DNA of 64,000 nucleotides, taken from NCBI GenBank assembly GCA_036417435.1, contig CM070901.1:69364501-69428500 (forward strand). Direction: 5' to 3'. Of the stretch, positions 46,770-57,534 are shown piece after piece. The notes under the pieces are model-generated. The model was not told where the DNA came from. It saw only the letters and a program-made list of their open reading frames with translations, and did not search any database. The translations under genes and the position numbers were made by a program. Each line of letters begins with the position of its first letter. Positions within the stretch are counted from its first letter, which is position 1. Source of the DNA: Inia geoffrensis. Lineage: Eukaryota > Chordata > Mammalia > Artiodactyla > Iniidae.

Positions 46770-47840
46770 TAAAACTACAGAATACAGAGAAAGAAGCTCA
46801 CAGAAGCTGACAGAGTTCACCTTGATGGGCACCTCCATCTTCGTGAGTGCTGTTGTGCGAATCTTCACCTTGTCAGGGAATGCCACTGTCCTGGTTCTCA
46901 CCACATTGGCCATGTCCTTCTTCCTGAGCACACAGGCTAGTTCAGAGACCATATGCATTGGTCCTCATTCCCTAGTACCCTCAAGTCTCATGCCTCAGAA
47001 CAATCCTCCTGTTCTTTGTCGTCTTGACCATCACCAGCTGTTATGCGGTCATGTGAAAATCTTTGAGGTGTAGAGTTTGTGAACAAGGGGGTGTGTGCCC
47101 AGTTGGTGTGTGTTTTCTTTAGTACTGGCCCAGGTATAGCAGCTGTCTAGATGTCATCCCTGTTCCACTTATATTTCTGTGATGCTGTGGTGGCCTATTT
47201 CTTTTGTGATCTCCTTCCTGCCATGAAACACTCCTTTATTGCCACTCCTATCCATGAAGTAAACAGTTCGTTTTTTTTGTTTTGTTTTATTTTTTGTTTT
47301 TTTGTGGTATGCAGGCCTCTCACTGTTGTGGCCTCTCCCATTGCGGAGCACAGGCTCTGGACGCGCAGGCTCAATGGCCATGGTTCACAGGCCCAGCCGC
47401 TCTGCGGCATGTGGGATCCTCCCGGACTGGGGCACGAACCCGTGTCCCCTGCATCGGCAGGCAGACTCTCACCCACTGCGCCACCAGGGAAGCCCCGAGT
47501 AAACAGTTTTTTATTCCCCACACATATGTTCAGGCTTCATGGACTTGGTTTACATTTCCTGCACCGACGCCCCCATCACCTCCACCATGCTTTGGATCGC
47601 TTCATCTCTGGGCTTTGTCACCTGTACCTCCCACCTCACCATGGTCATTGCCTGGTATGGTTGTGCCTCTATCACTTACCTCAAGACCGAGCTGGTGAAT
47701 TCAGTAGAAAATAGACCATCTCTGAGACCTACACCATCATCTCTCTGCTGTTGGACCCTGTTGTTTACAGTGTGGGGTACATGGAGGCCAAGGATACCAT
47801 GTACAGAGCTATGGACAGAAGCATTTCGTAACAGATTGAC
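46770..47840 (+). pseudogene. OR10J (subfamily-level): OR10J-like olfactory receptor, degraded and split by a SINE
   Basis: OR pieces appear in order but in different frames. LTEFTLMGTS and LSGNATVLVL (N-terminus and TM1) are near 46811-46905. FFLSTQASSETIC (TM2) follows near 46917, with the loop in front shortened. SLMPQNN follows near 46988, frameshifted. ITSCYAVM (TM3 start) lies near 47027-47055 and ends in a stop. CAQLVC-like sequence follows, then MSSLFHLYFCDAVVAYFFCDLLPAMK near 47153. After the SINE come LGFVTCTSHLTMVIAWYGCASITYLK (TM6) from 47612 and a decayed TM7 to about 47830. The DRY region is deleted. Two stops, several frameshifts, deletions and the 0.23 kb SINE make it long dead. 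It lies 10 kb from the other OR on the opposite strand. The group assignment rests on residue similarity only. Confidence 0.85.
47269..47497 (-). mobile_element. CHR-type SINE, antisense, inside the second OR
   Basis: A T-rich stretch and gtggtatgcaggcctctcac run to gccaccagggaagcccc. Target duplication agtaaacagtt is perfect at 47258-47268 and 47498-47508. It splits the OR between the second extracellular loop and TM5. Confidence 0.94.
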
Positions 47841-47849
47841 TCATTTCAT

Positions 47850-48520
47850 CAGGAGACCTTTAGTCCTGGCCAATGATTTTTCTCCTTATGAACATTTCAC
47901 AGCTCATGCGTAGACCAAATAGAAAGCTGTGTTGTGAACTGGTTCAAGCACTTAACCTGCTCTTCTACTCATGCTCCAGAAAGAAGGCAGAAGCCAGGCT
48001 TTCTGATCAGGGTACACGTGACTGCCGAGACGGCAAAACTCCAGGAGCATTTTGATGACTTCTTCTTATGTGGGGGCATTTTAATTGAAATTCCTCCTGG
48101 CTCCCACCTCACCTGGACATTTGGTACTTGACATTTGCCTGTGCGTGGAGCAGACCCAGTGATGGTGACCCAGTGACTTCAGTTAAAGAATCCCAGGGAC
48201 CACCTGAGACTGTCCCTATTTCCATGATCTCAGTTATATGATCCTTAATAGGCATTTCAAAAAGACTCTCCTTAACCATTTGCTGATTGAAAAATAAATA
48301 ATTGCAACAAGAGAGGCCCTTCTTTCCATGAATTCATCCCCACTGGCCACTTAAATAGTGTGTATTTAGGTGGAGTACCCTTTACTTTTATAGGAGAAAA
48401 CAAAGACCCTTTAAAACAACATTATTACTGCTGGAAACTGAGCACAGGGAGAACAGAGGGCTGTCTCTTCTCAAGGAATGGTGCCTTCATCGAGAATTCC
48501 TCTTCTTAAAAATTTCTTGT
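47850..48520. other. Intergenic DNA, no gene recognised
   Basis: Downstream of the second OR; nothing coding. A possible polyadenylation-type aataaata occurs near 48293 but cannot be tied to a transcript. Confidence 0.4.
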
Positions 48521-48530
48521 CCCTCTAAAG

Positions 48531-48762
48531 CGGGGGTCCCCAACCCCCGGGCCACGGACGAATACCTGTCCGCAGCCTGTTGGGAACCGGGCCACACAGC
48601 AGGAAGTGAGCAGCGGGTGAACGAGCGAAGCTTCCACTGCCGCTTGCTCCCCATAACTTGCATTGCTACCTGAACTGTCCGCACCCCACCTCCCACCCGG
48701 TCCATGGAAAAGTTGTCTTCCACAAAACCGGTTCCTGGTGCCAAAAACGTTGGGGACCCCTG
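48531..48762 (-). mobile_element. Non-autonomous hAT transposon, copy B, with 8-bp target duplication
   Basis: Left end cgggggtccccaacccccgg, right end aacgttggggacccctg: near-perfect inverted termini. The 8-bp direct repeat ctctaaag flanks it at 48523-48530 and 48763-48770. The interior includes gggaaccgggccacacagca and ttgtcttccacaaaaccgg. Relative to copy A (10817-11007) it is inverted and about 40 bp longer. Confidence 0.9.
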
Positions 48763-48774
48763 CTCTAAAGCCTT

Positions 48775-50020
48775 TGAGAATTGTTAATTCCATAATGACT
48801 ATGTGGTAGCTATTTGGAGTGGCAGTGGCTAATTCTGGGCAAGTGACTTTGATTACTCTTCTCTAGGTGTGAAATGCAATTTCTAATAAATTGAGCCCAG
48901 CAAGCCCAGTTTCCCATCTGACGGGTGAGCAGGGGCTGAAAGTTTATTTGTGTCCCATGTCTTTTCCCGATGGAGTTCTGCCTCTGAAGAGCTCTTCTCT
49001 TTCATAACTTACACTTTTGTCTCTTGGACGGGTGGTTATGTGTTTAATTAAGAAATATTGATGTACCTCCACTGTTAGAACTAGAAAATACATTGGGAAA
49101 GGCTAGTATAGTAACATCTATTTTTACACATTCCCATATTTTGGATATAAATGACCCATTGTTATTTCAATTCCAAGGCCAATCTTTCCATTTTCTGTCT
49201 TACACTTTTGTCATATTTTTAAACTCAAAATCAGGATTGAGACACATCTTGGCCACTTGTGATTTTTCTGTCTTCAACAGACCGCTGAAGGTCAAGGGTC
49301 CCAGGCATAGGGGCTGCCTTCTCCTGGAATCTCTCTTTTGTCTCACACAGAAGACAGGGAGAGTTAATAAGTGATGCTCGTGTCTTAGGATCAGCACCTG
49401 ATATACCATGAGGGTCGGTTCTGAAGCCGAAGTCCACAGATCCTTATGGGGTTCTTGAAGGGGTTTCAATGGGTTTGTGAACTCCCTAAAATTGTGTGCA
49501 AAATATTGTGGGTATGGGCATGTGTGCATTTTTTCATCAAATTCTCAAAGAAATCTCTCATATACCAAAGATAAAAATCGGTTGCTCTAGATTAGGGTTT
49601 TGTAAAACTATTTTGACTCAGACCCATAGTAAGAAGTACATTTTATATTGCAGTGCTGTATGCATGCATGCACATACACATCTTTAGATACATCTTCATC
49701 AAAATCATCACAAAACAATTCAAAAGCTGAAGTCAGGAAAATCCCAGAATGAGAAATGGCAAGAAGTCCTGTGTGGCTAGAGAGGAGTGACAAGAAGACT
49801 GCCTGATAGAAAATAGATTGATCAGGGCTGCCGTCATCATCATGGTCAGCATCATTGACAGCTACTCTCTTTTCCACTCTCTGCTCAACCCAGGCAGCAC
49901 TAGTTGCTCCTTTATGTCTGCTGCCACAGTTGTTTGCACATATTTTAAGTATTTTATTATTATTTATCATGGTGTATTCCATTAAAATATATATAGCTTT
50001 TAGTAGTAAATTTGTCATAC
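48775..50020. other. Intergenic DNA with repeat scraps
   Basis: Nothing coding recognised. aaactattttgactcagaccc and agtaagaagtacattttata near 49607-49645 look like a DNA transposon scrap of unassigned family. The 140-codon minus-strand frame at 50030-49608 crosses it and is not taken as a gene. Confidence 0.4.
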
Positions 50021-50150
50021 TTTCACTCAAAATACAAGTGCTGAGTATTTATAATGTACCAGTCACTGCCCTAAGCTAGATATTCTGTATCCCTAAGGAG
50101 CTCAGGCTCTCAAGAGAGAGACCATCACATTAAAAAAAAAAAAAAAAAAA
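50020..50150 (-). mobile_element. L2 3' tail, antisense, followed by an A run
   Basis: gtgctgagtatttataatgt and accagtcactgccctaagct match the reverse L2 3' end. An 18-base A run sits at about 50133-50150 directly before the Tigger copy. Confidence 0.5.
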
Positions 50151-50455
50151 GGTAGGCATATCTCTTTGCTTTGTTGTGCTTTGCAGATATTGTGGTTTCT
50201 TTTTTACAAATTGAAGGTTTGTGGCAACCTGTGTTGAACAAGCTGATGAGTGGCTTTTTACCAACAGGATCATTTTTTAATTAAGTTATGTACTTTTTTT
50301 TTTTTAACATAATGCACACTTAATAGACTACAGTCTAGTATAAACATATGTACTTGGGAAACCAAAACATTTTTGTGACTCCCTTTATTGTGATGTTCAT
50401 TTCATTTTGATGGTCTGGAACTGAATTTGCAGTATGTCTGAGGTGTGTCTATATT
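50151..50455. mobile_element. Tigger1-like DNA transposon, internally deleted
   Basis: The left end ggcatatctctttgctttgt and the right end gcagtatgtctgaggtgtgtc correspond to the CAGGCATACCTCG-type ends of Tigger1 in inverted orientation. gaaggtttgtggcaacctgt is a typical subterminal stretch. TA dinucleotides sit at both borders. The transposase-coding middle is gone. Confidence 0.8.
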
Positions 50456-51012
50456 CAGAAGCTGGGATAGGTACACAGCTAGGGGAGGTCATGGTGGTAG
50501 GGACCGTGGGGGGAGAGTTTGATCACAAAGGAATGAGCACTCAGTTCTACCTGGTGTAGTCCAGGAGAGGATGAAGTCAGGATGGAAGATTAGGGTATTC
50601 ACACAGGTGAACTGAAGTTAGGTAGGGTGAGAAAGATGAGAGTAAGCAAAGGAAATAGCATGGCTAGCTCAAACTTGAAGAAACTTGAGAAGGGCAGGCA
50701 TGCTTGCATCCATCTCTGCATTCCTGGTACCCAGCACAGGGCTCTTAATACAACTTGGGATGGATGAACTGATGAGCATTTACAAAGTACCGGGCCTTGT
50801 GTTTGTGTATTTTGGCATTCTGTAGCCAGTAGAAGCATCTGACCTTATTTCCTCTGGCCCCCTTATAGTCTTTCTTTATCTCGGGGTGAAAAGCAGGAAG
50901 AACTTGCTGGAAAAGAAAAAATCCATGGGCTCTTTTTCATGCATCAGATCCCTCTGTAGCTTAGGCCACATTCTCCTCCTACTTCCTTTTTTCAACCTGT
51001 AAGAAACATTAA

Positions 51013-51221
51013 TGGGGCTTCCCTGGTGGCAGTGGTTGAGAGTCCATCTGCTGATACATGGGACACAGGTTCGTGCCCCGGTCTGGGAAGATCCCACATG
51101 TCGCGGAGCGGCTGGGCCCGTGAGCCATGGCTGCCGAGCCTGTGCGTCCCGAGCCTGTGCTCTGCAACGGGAGAGGCCACAACAGTGAGAGGCCCGCGTA
51201 CTGCAAAAAAAAAAAAAAAAA
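51013..51221 (+). mobile_element. CHR-type SINE, sense, with A tail
   Basis: gggcttccctggtggcagtg, B box like acacaggttcgtgcc, and gaggcccgcgtactgc followed by about 20 A. The perfect 12-bp duplication aagaaacattaa lies at 51001-51012 and 51222-51233. One of the least mutated copies in the window, missing a few head bases (gcagtggttg for gcgcagtggttg). Confidence 0.95.
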
Positions 51222-51654
51222 AAGAAACATTAAGGGAGGAAATAGCTGCAGCAAACCCAACAATAAGTCAAGCAAAGTCTTCACGAAGGTGACAAGTGCC
51301 TTTGGCAGAAGAGAGAAGGTGGCAGAAGAGATGAGTCCTAGAGGACCAAAAGATGGGCCTAGCACATAGACAAGGTTTTTATAAAAGCAGATTTAAAAGG
51401 TATCAGTCTGCAATTCAGTCTGCTGGTGTATGTGTGTGTCTGTGTGTGGGGTGATGGTGGCCTTGGGGGAAGGAAACTAATATTTGAAGGTCTAGAATGT
51501 GACAAACACTGTAGTAGGAAATCACATTACTTAATAATACTTCTTCCTTAAAATTATATATTAATTAGTTTTAAAATTCTTATTTTACCTGCATTTTCTA
51601 ATTTGAGATGTGTAATACTTTTACAAGCATTATTTTCCCTATTTTACTACTGCT

Positions 51655-52060
51655 GCTGCTCTTATCACTATGGGTAGAGCTAACCTATAAGCCAGATACT
51701 GTTCTGAGTTGTTTATATGTGTCCAATCTTTTAATCCTCATACAACCCTATGAGATAGGTAATATCAATATTTATTTATTTATGCATGCCACGCCATGCA
51801 GCATGCAGGATCCTAGTCCCCCAACTAGGGATCAAACCTGCGCCCCATGCAGTGCAAGCATGGAGTCTTAACCACTGGACCACCAGGGAAGTCCGGAGAT
51901 AGGTAATGTTATACGTTGCATTTTAGGCACAGAGTTTGATCAACTTGTCCTAGGACCCACCCTGGGGAGTGGAGTCCTGGGATTGAACTCAGGTTCTCTG
52001 ACTCCACAGCCCACACCCATAAAATGAAGAGACTCACCAAAGTTCATACAGTAAGTGACA
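51655..52060 (+). mobile_element. MIR element split by a SINE
   Basis: Left part: ataagccagatactgttctg and atcctcatacaaccctatga. Right part: tgcattttaggcacagagtt, ttgtcctaggacccaccctg and gggattgaactcaggttctc. The two halves join cleanly when the SINE and one target duplication are ignored. Confidence 0.8.
51764..51895 (-). mobile_element. Short Bov-tA/CHR-like SINE, antisense, in MIR
   Basis: The T/A-rich start and tgcatgccacgccatgcagc run to ccaccagggaagtccg on the plus strand. A perfect 12-bp duplication gagataggtaat is at 51752-51763 and 51896-51907. Confidence 0.93.
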
Positions 52061-52126
52061 GGATGGGGCTTGGAAAGAACTGGGCCTCAGACCCATGTGG
52101 ACTAACTCTAAATTCCATATCCAGAC

Positions 52127-52128
<2 letters not shown>

Positions 52129-52158
<30 letters not shown>
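52129..52158. repeat. (AC)15 microsatellite
   Basis: Thirty bases of uninterrupted AC repeat. Likely length-variable between individuals. Confidence 0.95.
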
Positions 52159-52160
<2 letters not shown>

Positions 52161-52481
52161 CTCTATCTCTCTCCCTGACCACAACACCACATTTATCCAT
52201 TCTCACAGGATAAAGACTAATATGCATTTAAGTCAGTTTTCAGATAATTAAACATATCCTTTCTCTGTCCAAATATATCTCTGGTCAAATATTATTAATA
52301 GAAATTTCTCAAAGGTATTATCCTCTTCTTTGCCTTTGTAAACAAAGTATACACATTTACCAGTTTCCTGGGATAGTTACTATGTCTTGAGCTGTGGTGT
52401 GTTAATATCCTCAGGAATTTCTGAGCATGAGGGGTGTTGCCTCTGTGTTAAATTATACACAGATTGCAAGGAACTTTTGTG

Positions 52482-52627
52482 TGTTGTTTTTTTTTTTTTT
52501 TTCAGGCAAGGCTTTATTGGGGCCCCTGCTGCAGCACTGGGGAGCAAGAACAAGTGACAGGTTCCTTTGTTCTCTCGCTCCCTAGGGGGTGGTAAGTGGG
52601 CAAGCTTGTTCCTTATATGGGGTGAGG
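52482..52627 (-). mobile_element. Short retroposed copy of an LTR-like or other polyadenylated RNA
   Basis: On the minus strand the segment ends ggccccaataaagccttgcc, then tg and a run of about 20 A. This gives a canonical AATAAA signal about 10 bases before the A tail. Perfect 12-bp direct repeats ggaacttttgtg flank it at 52470-52481 and 52628-52639. That is the signature of L1-driven retroposition. The 5' part has ccatataaggaac and ggagcgagagaacaaagg, reminiscent of a retroviral LTR R region, but this is not proven and no viral gene is present. Confidence 0.7.
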
Positions 52628-52639
52628 GGAACTTTTGTG

Positions 52640-53260
52640 ATTTTTAAAAACAACTTTATTGAGATACAATTTATAGAATTCACTGTTTAAATATACAATT
52701 TAGTGGATTTTAGTTTACTTATAGAGTCACTATCATCACCATAATCTAAATTTAAAACATTTTTCTTCCCCTAAATAGAAACCCTCTACCTAGTAGCAGT
52801 CACTCTTCATTTTCATTCCCTCCAGCCTCCAGCCCTAGGCAACCACTCTTCTGTGAATTTGTCTCTGTAGATTTGCCTCTTCTGGACAATTCATATAAGT
52901 GGAATCATCCAATATGTGGTCTTTCATGTGGCTCCTTTCACTCTGCAGAAAGTTTTCAAGGTTCATCTGAACAATGTCGTAGTTGGTATCAGTACTTCAT
53001 TCATTTTTATGGCTAAATAATATTCTGGTGTTTGGAAACACCATATAATTAATTTTTGAATGTTAAATCAACCTTGCATTCTTTGGTTAGTTCCCACTAA
53101 GTTATAGTGTAAAATCCTTTTTATATTGTGCTGGAATCAATTTGCAAGTATTTTGTTGAGGATTTTTGCACCTACATTCAGAAGAGATATTGGTCTGAGT
53201 TTCATTTTCTTGTGAAGTCTTTGGTTTTAAGGTCAGGGTAATACTGCCCTCGTAGAATGA
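52640..53260 (-). mobile_element. L1M 3' and ORF2 pieces, antisense
   Basis: aacaactttattgagatacaa, ataagtggaatcatccaatat and ttcatgtggctcctttcact are an antisense L1M 3'UTR. From about 53090, gttgaggatttttgcacctac and agagatattggtctgagttt are antisense RT-region sequence, so part of the element is deleted between them. Confidence 0.7.
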
Positions 53261-53269
53261 GACAGGCAT

Positions 53270-53520
53270 AGGTTGCAAAGATAGTACAGGAAGTCTAGTG
53301 TACCTTCCACTCAGTTTCCCCCAATGGTTACCTCTTACTTAATCATAGTACTACATCAAAATCAGGAATTTGACATAGGTATTGTGTGTGTGTGTGTAGT
53401 TCTATGTCATCTTATCACGTGTATAGATTTACATAACTATGACTGAGATTCCTTTACCCTCCTATTCATAATATATGTCTTAAATATCTCCTCTGCATAC
53501 ACTGGTAACCATATTAGACA
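53270..53520 (-). mobile_element. Another L1M 3' fragment, antisense
   Basis: ttgcaaagatagtacaggaa, tccactcagtttcccccaatg and catagtactacatcaaaatc resemble the 3' end of an old L1M. A short (GT)n lies at 53383-53398. Confidence 0.55.
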
Positions 53521-53599
53521 GGGTTATAATTTTTTCTTCAACCGCCGAACATAATTTAGAAAACTCAAGAGGAGAAGAAAAGTCTATTATATTCACCTA

Positions 53600-55520
53600 T
53601 ATTTTTGCCTACTGTGTTCTTCCTTCCTTGCTAATATTCCAAGGATTTTTCTTTTATTCCCTTTCAATTTAGAGAACTTCTTTTAGCCATTCTTTTAGAG
53701 TAGGTCTGCTGGTGACAAATTTTTAGCTTTCCTTTCTCTGAATATGTCTTTATCTCTTTCATCACTGAAGACTATTTTCACTAGATACTGAATTCTGGGT
53801 TAACAGTTCATTTCTTTCAGCACTTGAAAAATATTGTGCAACTTCCTCCTGTCCTCCACAGTTTCTGACAGGAAATCCACTGTCATTCAAATTGTTTTCA
53901 TTATTTCTCTCTGGCTGCTTTCAATTTTTTTTTTTCTTTGCCTTTTGTTTTCAGAAGTTTGACTATGATGTGTCTCAGTGTGGATATTTTTTGGTTTATT
54001 CTGTTTGGGGTTTGCTCAGATTCTTGGGTCTGTAGGTTTATGTCTTTTGACAAATTTGGGAAACTCTCAATCGTATGTCTTCCAATAATTTTTTAGTTCC
54101 ATCCTCTTTCTCCTCTTTCCCTGGCACTCTGATGACATGAACATTAGATCTTTTATTATAGTCTTACTTGTTCCTTAGACTCTATCCATTGTTTTTCAGT
54201 TGATTTTCTTTGTTGTTCAGATTGGATACTTTCTATTTTTCTATTTCAAATTCAAATTCTTTCTACTGTTCTTTCCATTCTTCTGTTGAACTTATCCTTA
54301 ATTTGGATTACTGTATTTTTTTAGTTCTAAATTTATATTTGCTTCATCTTTTATATCTTATATTTCTTTATTGAGACTTCCTATCTTTTGCTGAGTTTTT
54401 TTTTTAGTTTATGTGTTTCAAACATGTTTGTAATTGTTCATTGAAACATTTTTATGATGGCTTCTTTAAAATCCTTATTAGATAATTCCAGCATATGTAT
54501 CATGTTGGGGTTGGTATCTGAATGTATTTTTTTCATTCAATTTGAAGTATTTCTGGGTCTTGGTATGATGAATGATGTTTGATTGAAACTTGAATATTTT
54601 TAGTTTTATAAGACTCTGGATCTTATTTAAACTTACGGTTCAGCAGGCCTCCTCTTACACTGCTCTAAAGGGAAGGAATGGCCACCTCTTTATTGCCAGG
54701 TGGGGGTGGAAGTCCAGGTCCTCCTCTCAGCCTTTGTTGACAGCAGGATGATCAGGTCCTTTTTACTGCTGGGTGGGAGTGAGAGTTCAGGCTCCCCAGT
54801 AGACCTGAACTGATAACATCCTAGCTGGGAGAGGTAGGGTACCTCTTTACTGCCCCTTGTGAGGTCTCACTGTACTATAGGTGGTGGCCTTGTTACTGCT
54901 GGATGGTGCTGAAAATCTTGACTTTCCAATAAGCCTCCTCTGACACACCCCTGAAGGGGGATGGGTAGAAGCACCTATTACCACTGCATAAGGCCAAAGT
55001 CCAAGCTCCCAACCTGGTCTCCATGGAGACCACTGGAGGGGTGGGGGGTTCTTGCTGCCTAGCAGAGATGAAATTCCTGGTTACACATTCAGTCTTTTTT
55101 TGACACCATTCCAGTGGGGTGTTGGGATGTCTCATTACAGACTGGTAAGGGTGGAAGCCGAGGCTTTCTACTTGGTCTTTGATGGTAGGGGTGCAGTTGG
55201 GGAAGCAGTTTTTTCTGTAGTGTTTTGTTGGAATAGTTTTTATTCCAAAGTTTTCTGTCTTGTTAGGTTATCCCTTTCCTGTACTGTGTCTAGAGATTGC
55301 AGACCTTTCTTGGGGGCCTTTTGTGTGTCTGCACCCATTGGTATTTTCGGGTCACTGGCTTTTTGAGTTTGTGGTCTGGGGTGTATGAGGCCAAAAGAAA
55401 ATGCAGTGAGCTCCCCACTGTGTCATTCCTCAGGTCCTGTGGTATCTAGCTGGTCTTCCTCCTTCTCTCCATCTTTCAGTCTTTTTATGTTTATTTCAGA
55501 TACAATGTCCAGGGTTTTCA
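53600..55520 (-). mobile_element. HAL1/L1M ORF1 region and 5'UTR, antisense
   Basis: 53690-54560 holds antisense ORF1-like sequence (agtaggtctgctggtgacaa, aagtttgactatgatgtgtc, ttgggaaactctcaatcgta). From about 54640 to 55200, variants of 'tttactgctgggtgggagtg' recur at irregular spacing of about 80-120 bp, as in old L1M 5'UTRs. No intact frame. Confidence 0.65.
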
Positions 55521-55834
55521 TTTGTACTTAGTGAGAGAGTAGGGAAAAGTACTTCAGCTTACTGGAAGTGAAAGTCTTAGGTATTGTTTTATGTACTTTC
55601 TCTTTTAATAAATATAGATAAGAAAGAAAAGTGTGTGATTATATAGGTAACTATAAAAGATGGTATAATTACCATTATGGAGTTCTTTGGGTTTTTTCCC
55701 CATGGATTTAAATTATATCTGATGTCAATTCCTTTCAGCCTGAGGAACTTCTGTAGTATTTCTTCTAAGGCAGGCCTGCCAACAACAAATTCTGTTTCTG
55801 TTAACCTAGAAATGTGTTTATTTTGTGTTCATTT

Positions 55835-56041
55835 TTTTTTTTTTTGCGGTACGCAGGCTTCTCATTGTCATGAGAGGCCTCTCCCGTTGCAGAGCACAGG
55901 CTCTGGACGCGCAGGCTCAGCGGCCGTGGCTCACGGGCCTAGCTGCTCTGCAGCATGTGGGATCTTCCCAGACCAGGGCTCTAACCCTTGTGCCCTGCAT
56001 TGGCAAGTAGATTCTTAACCACTGCACCACCAGGGAAGCCC
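55835..56041 (-). mobile_element. CHR-type SINE, antisense
   Basis: T run, then gcggtacgcaggcttctcat, to gcaccaccagggaagccct. It has a small local rearrangement (gtcatgagaggcctctccc instead of gttgtggcctctccc). It lies between the two halves of an antisense L1 ORF1-type element. Confidence 0.9.
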
Positions 56042-56044
56042 TCA

Positions 56045-56800
56045 GCCATTATGTTTTTGAAATTTTTTTCCCCTCTCTCTTCTCTGATTCTATGATTATG
56101 CATATGTTGGTAAGTGTTTTGGGTGCCTTTGATATTCTGCAGCTTAAATATAATATGCCTCGGTGTAGATTTTTTGGTATTCATTTTGTTTGGTATTCTC
56201 TGTATTTCCTGGATCTATGGTTTGGTGTCTGTCATTAATAATTCAGTCATTATTACTTCAAATAGTTCTCCTTTTGCTCCTTTTGATATTTCTATTGTGT
56301 GTGTAATAATACATTTTTTGTAATTGTCCCACAGTTCTTTGATATTCTGTTTTGCTTCTTCTCTCTCTCTCTGTTTCTTTTTTAATTCTGAATTTCACTT
56401 GGGGAAGTTTCTATTGATGGATTTTCAAGCTCACTGATTCTTTGCTTGACTGTGTCCAGTCTACTGATGAGTCCATCAAGGGTATCCTTAATTTCTGTTA
56501 AAGTGTTTTTGATTTTTAACAATTGCCTTTGATTATTTCTTAGCCTTTCCATCTCTTTGATTACAGTACCCATCTGTTCTTGCATGTTGTCCACTTTTCC
56601 CATTAGAATCCTTAGCATATTCAGCATAGTTATTTTAAATTTCCAGTCTGATAATTCCAAAATCTGTGCCATATCTGTGTCTTGTTCTGCTGCTTACTTT
56701 GTCTCTTCAGACTTTTTCCCCTGTCTTGTATTAAATCTTATAACTTTTTTCTTGTAAGCTAGGCATAATATAGGTAATAGGAACTGAAGTAAATAGGTCT
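56045..56800 (-). pseudogene. L1 ORF1 coiled-coil remnant
   Basis: The minus-strand frame at 56672-56382 reads through a typical ORF1p coiled coil: MLRILMGKVDNMQEQMG, KNTLTEIKDTLDGLISRLDT and KQRISELENPSIE. The rest of ORF1 is broken, and the 5' end fades near 56800. It belongs to a different L1 copy than the one at 57535-58983. Confidence 0.8.
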
Positions 56801-57530
56801 TTAGTATGAGATTTCAGACATGTTTATCCGGCTAAGAGATAATCTGTGTTTGCTCTTTTCTGTAGGTGTAAGTTTCCTTTAGTGTCCTTGTTTTATTCTC
56901 CCTCTTTTCTTTGGATTTACCTCCAAACTTCTTAGAGTCTGTCTTACAGCTCTCTCACTTGCAATCCACTGTTACTAGACTGGGTGTCTGATGAGGTGTT
57001 AAGGTTTTGGAGAGGAGAGGTGATTAAATCTTTGTTTATTCAGAAAAATTTTAGTCTTGTTTTTAATGTTTCTTTATTAATAAATAAAGAGATACTCCAG
57101 TTCATTATAGTCCAGAGGTCAAGCTACTTTCCCACTTTCTTGCAAAGTAACTGTGGCATGTTTGAGATTGAAGACCATGTATATTAGCCTGACTTTCATA
57201 TTCTTTATGTACCTTAAAATGATTTGAGGGAAATGTATTAATTTTCCTTTTCAATAGCCTTTTTCTTTATTCTTTTTCTTATCTAAGAACACTTGCAATC
57301 TTTCTACAGAAATCAAGAGCTTACATTTTCCATTGGCCCCTGCACTGACCAGGGTTTTAAAGTAATGAGTTCAGAATTTATTTCACTAACATAGTCTTGA
57401 TACAAATGCTGATAGAAGAAGCCCAGTGGCTCACAGAAAACATAATAATATCCAGGTTTAACATTCACCTGTCTTTTTTTCTGATTTATCATACAGTACT
57501 TATATCCAATTAATTTGATGTATATAAAAT
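56800..57530. other. AT-rich intergenic or unassigned LINE sequence
   Basis: Nothing coding recognised. The part at 56800-57180 may be the 5' region of the antisense L1 to its left. No clear family. Confidence 0.35.
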
Positions 57531-57534
57531 TGAA

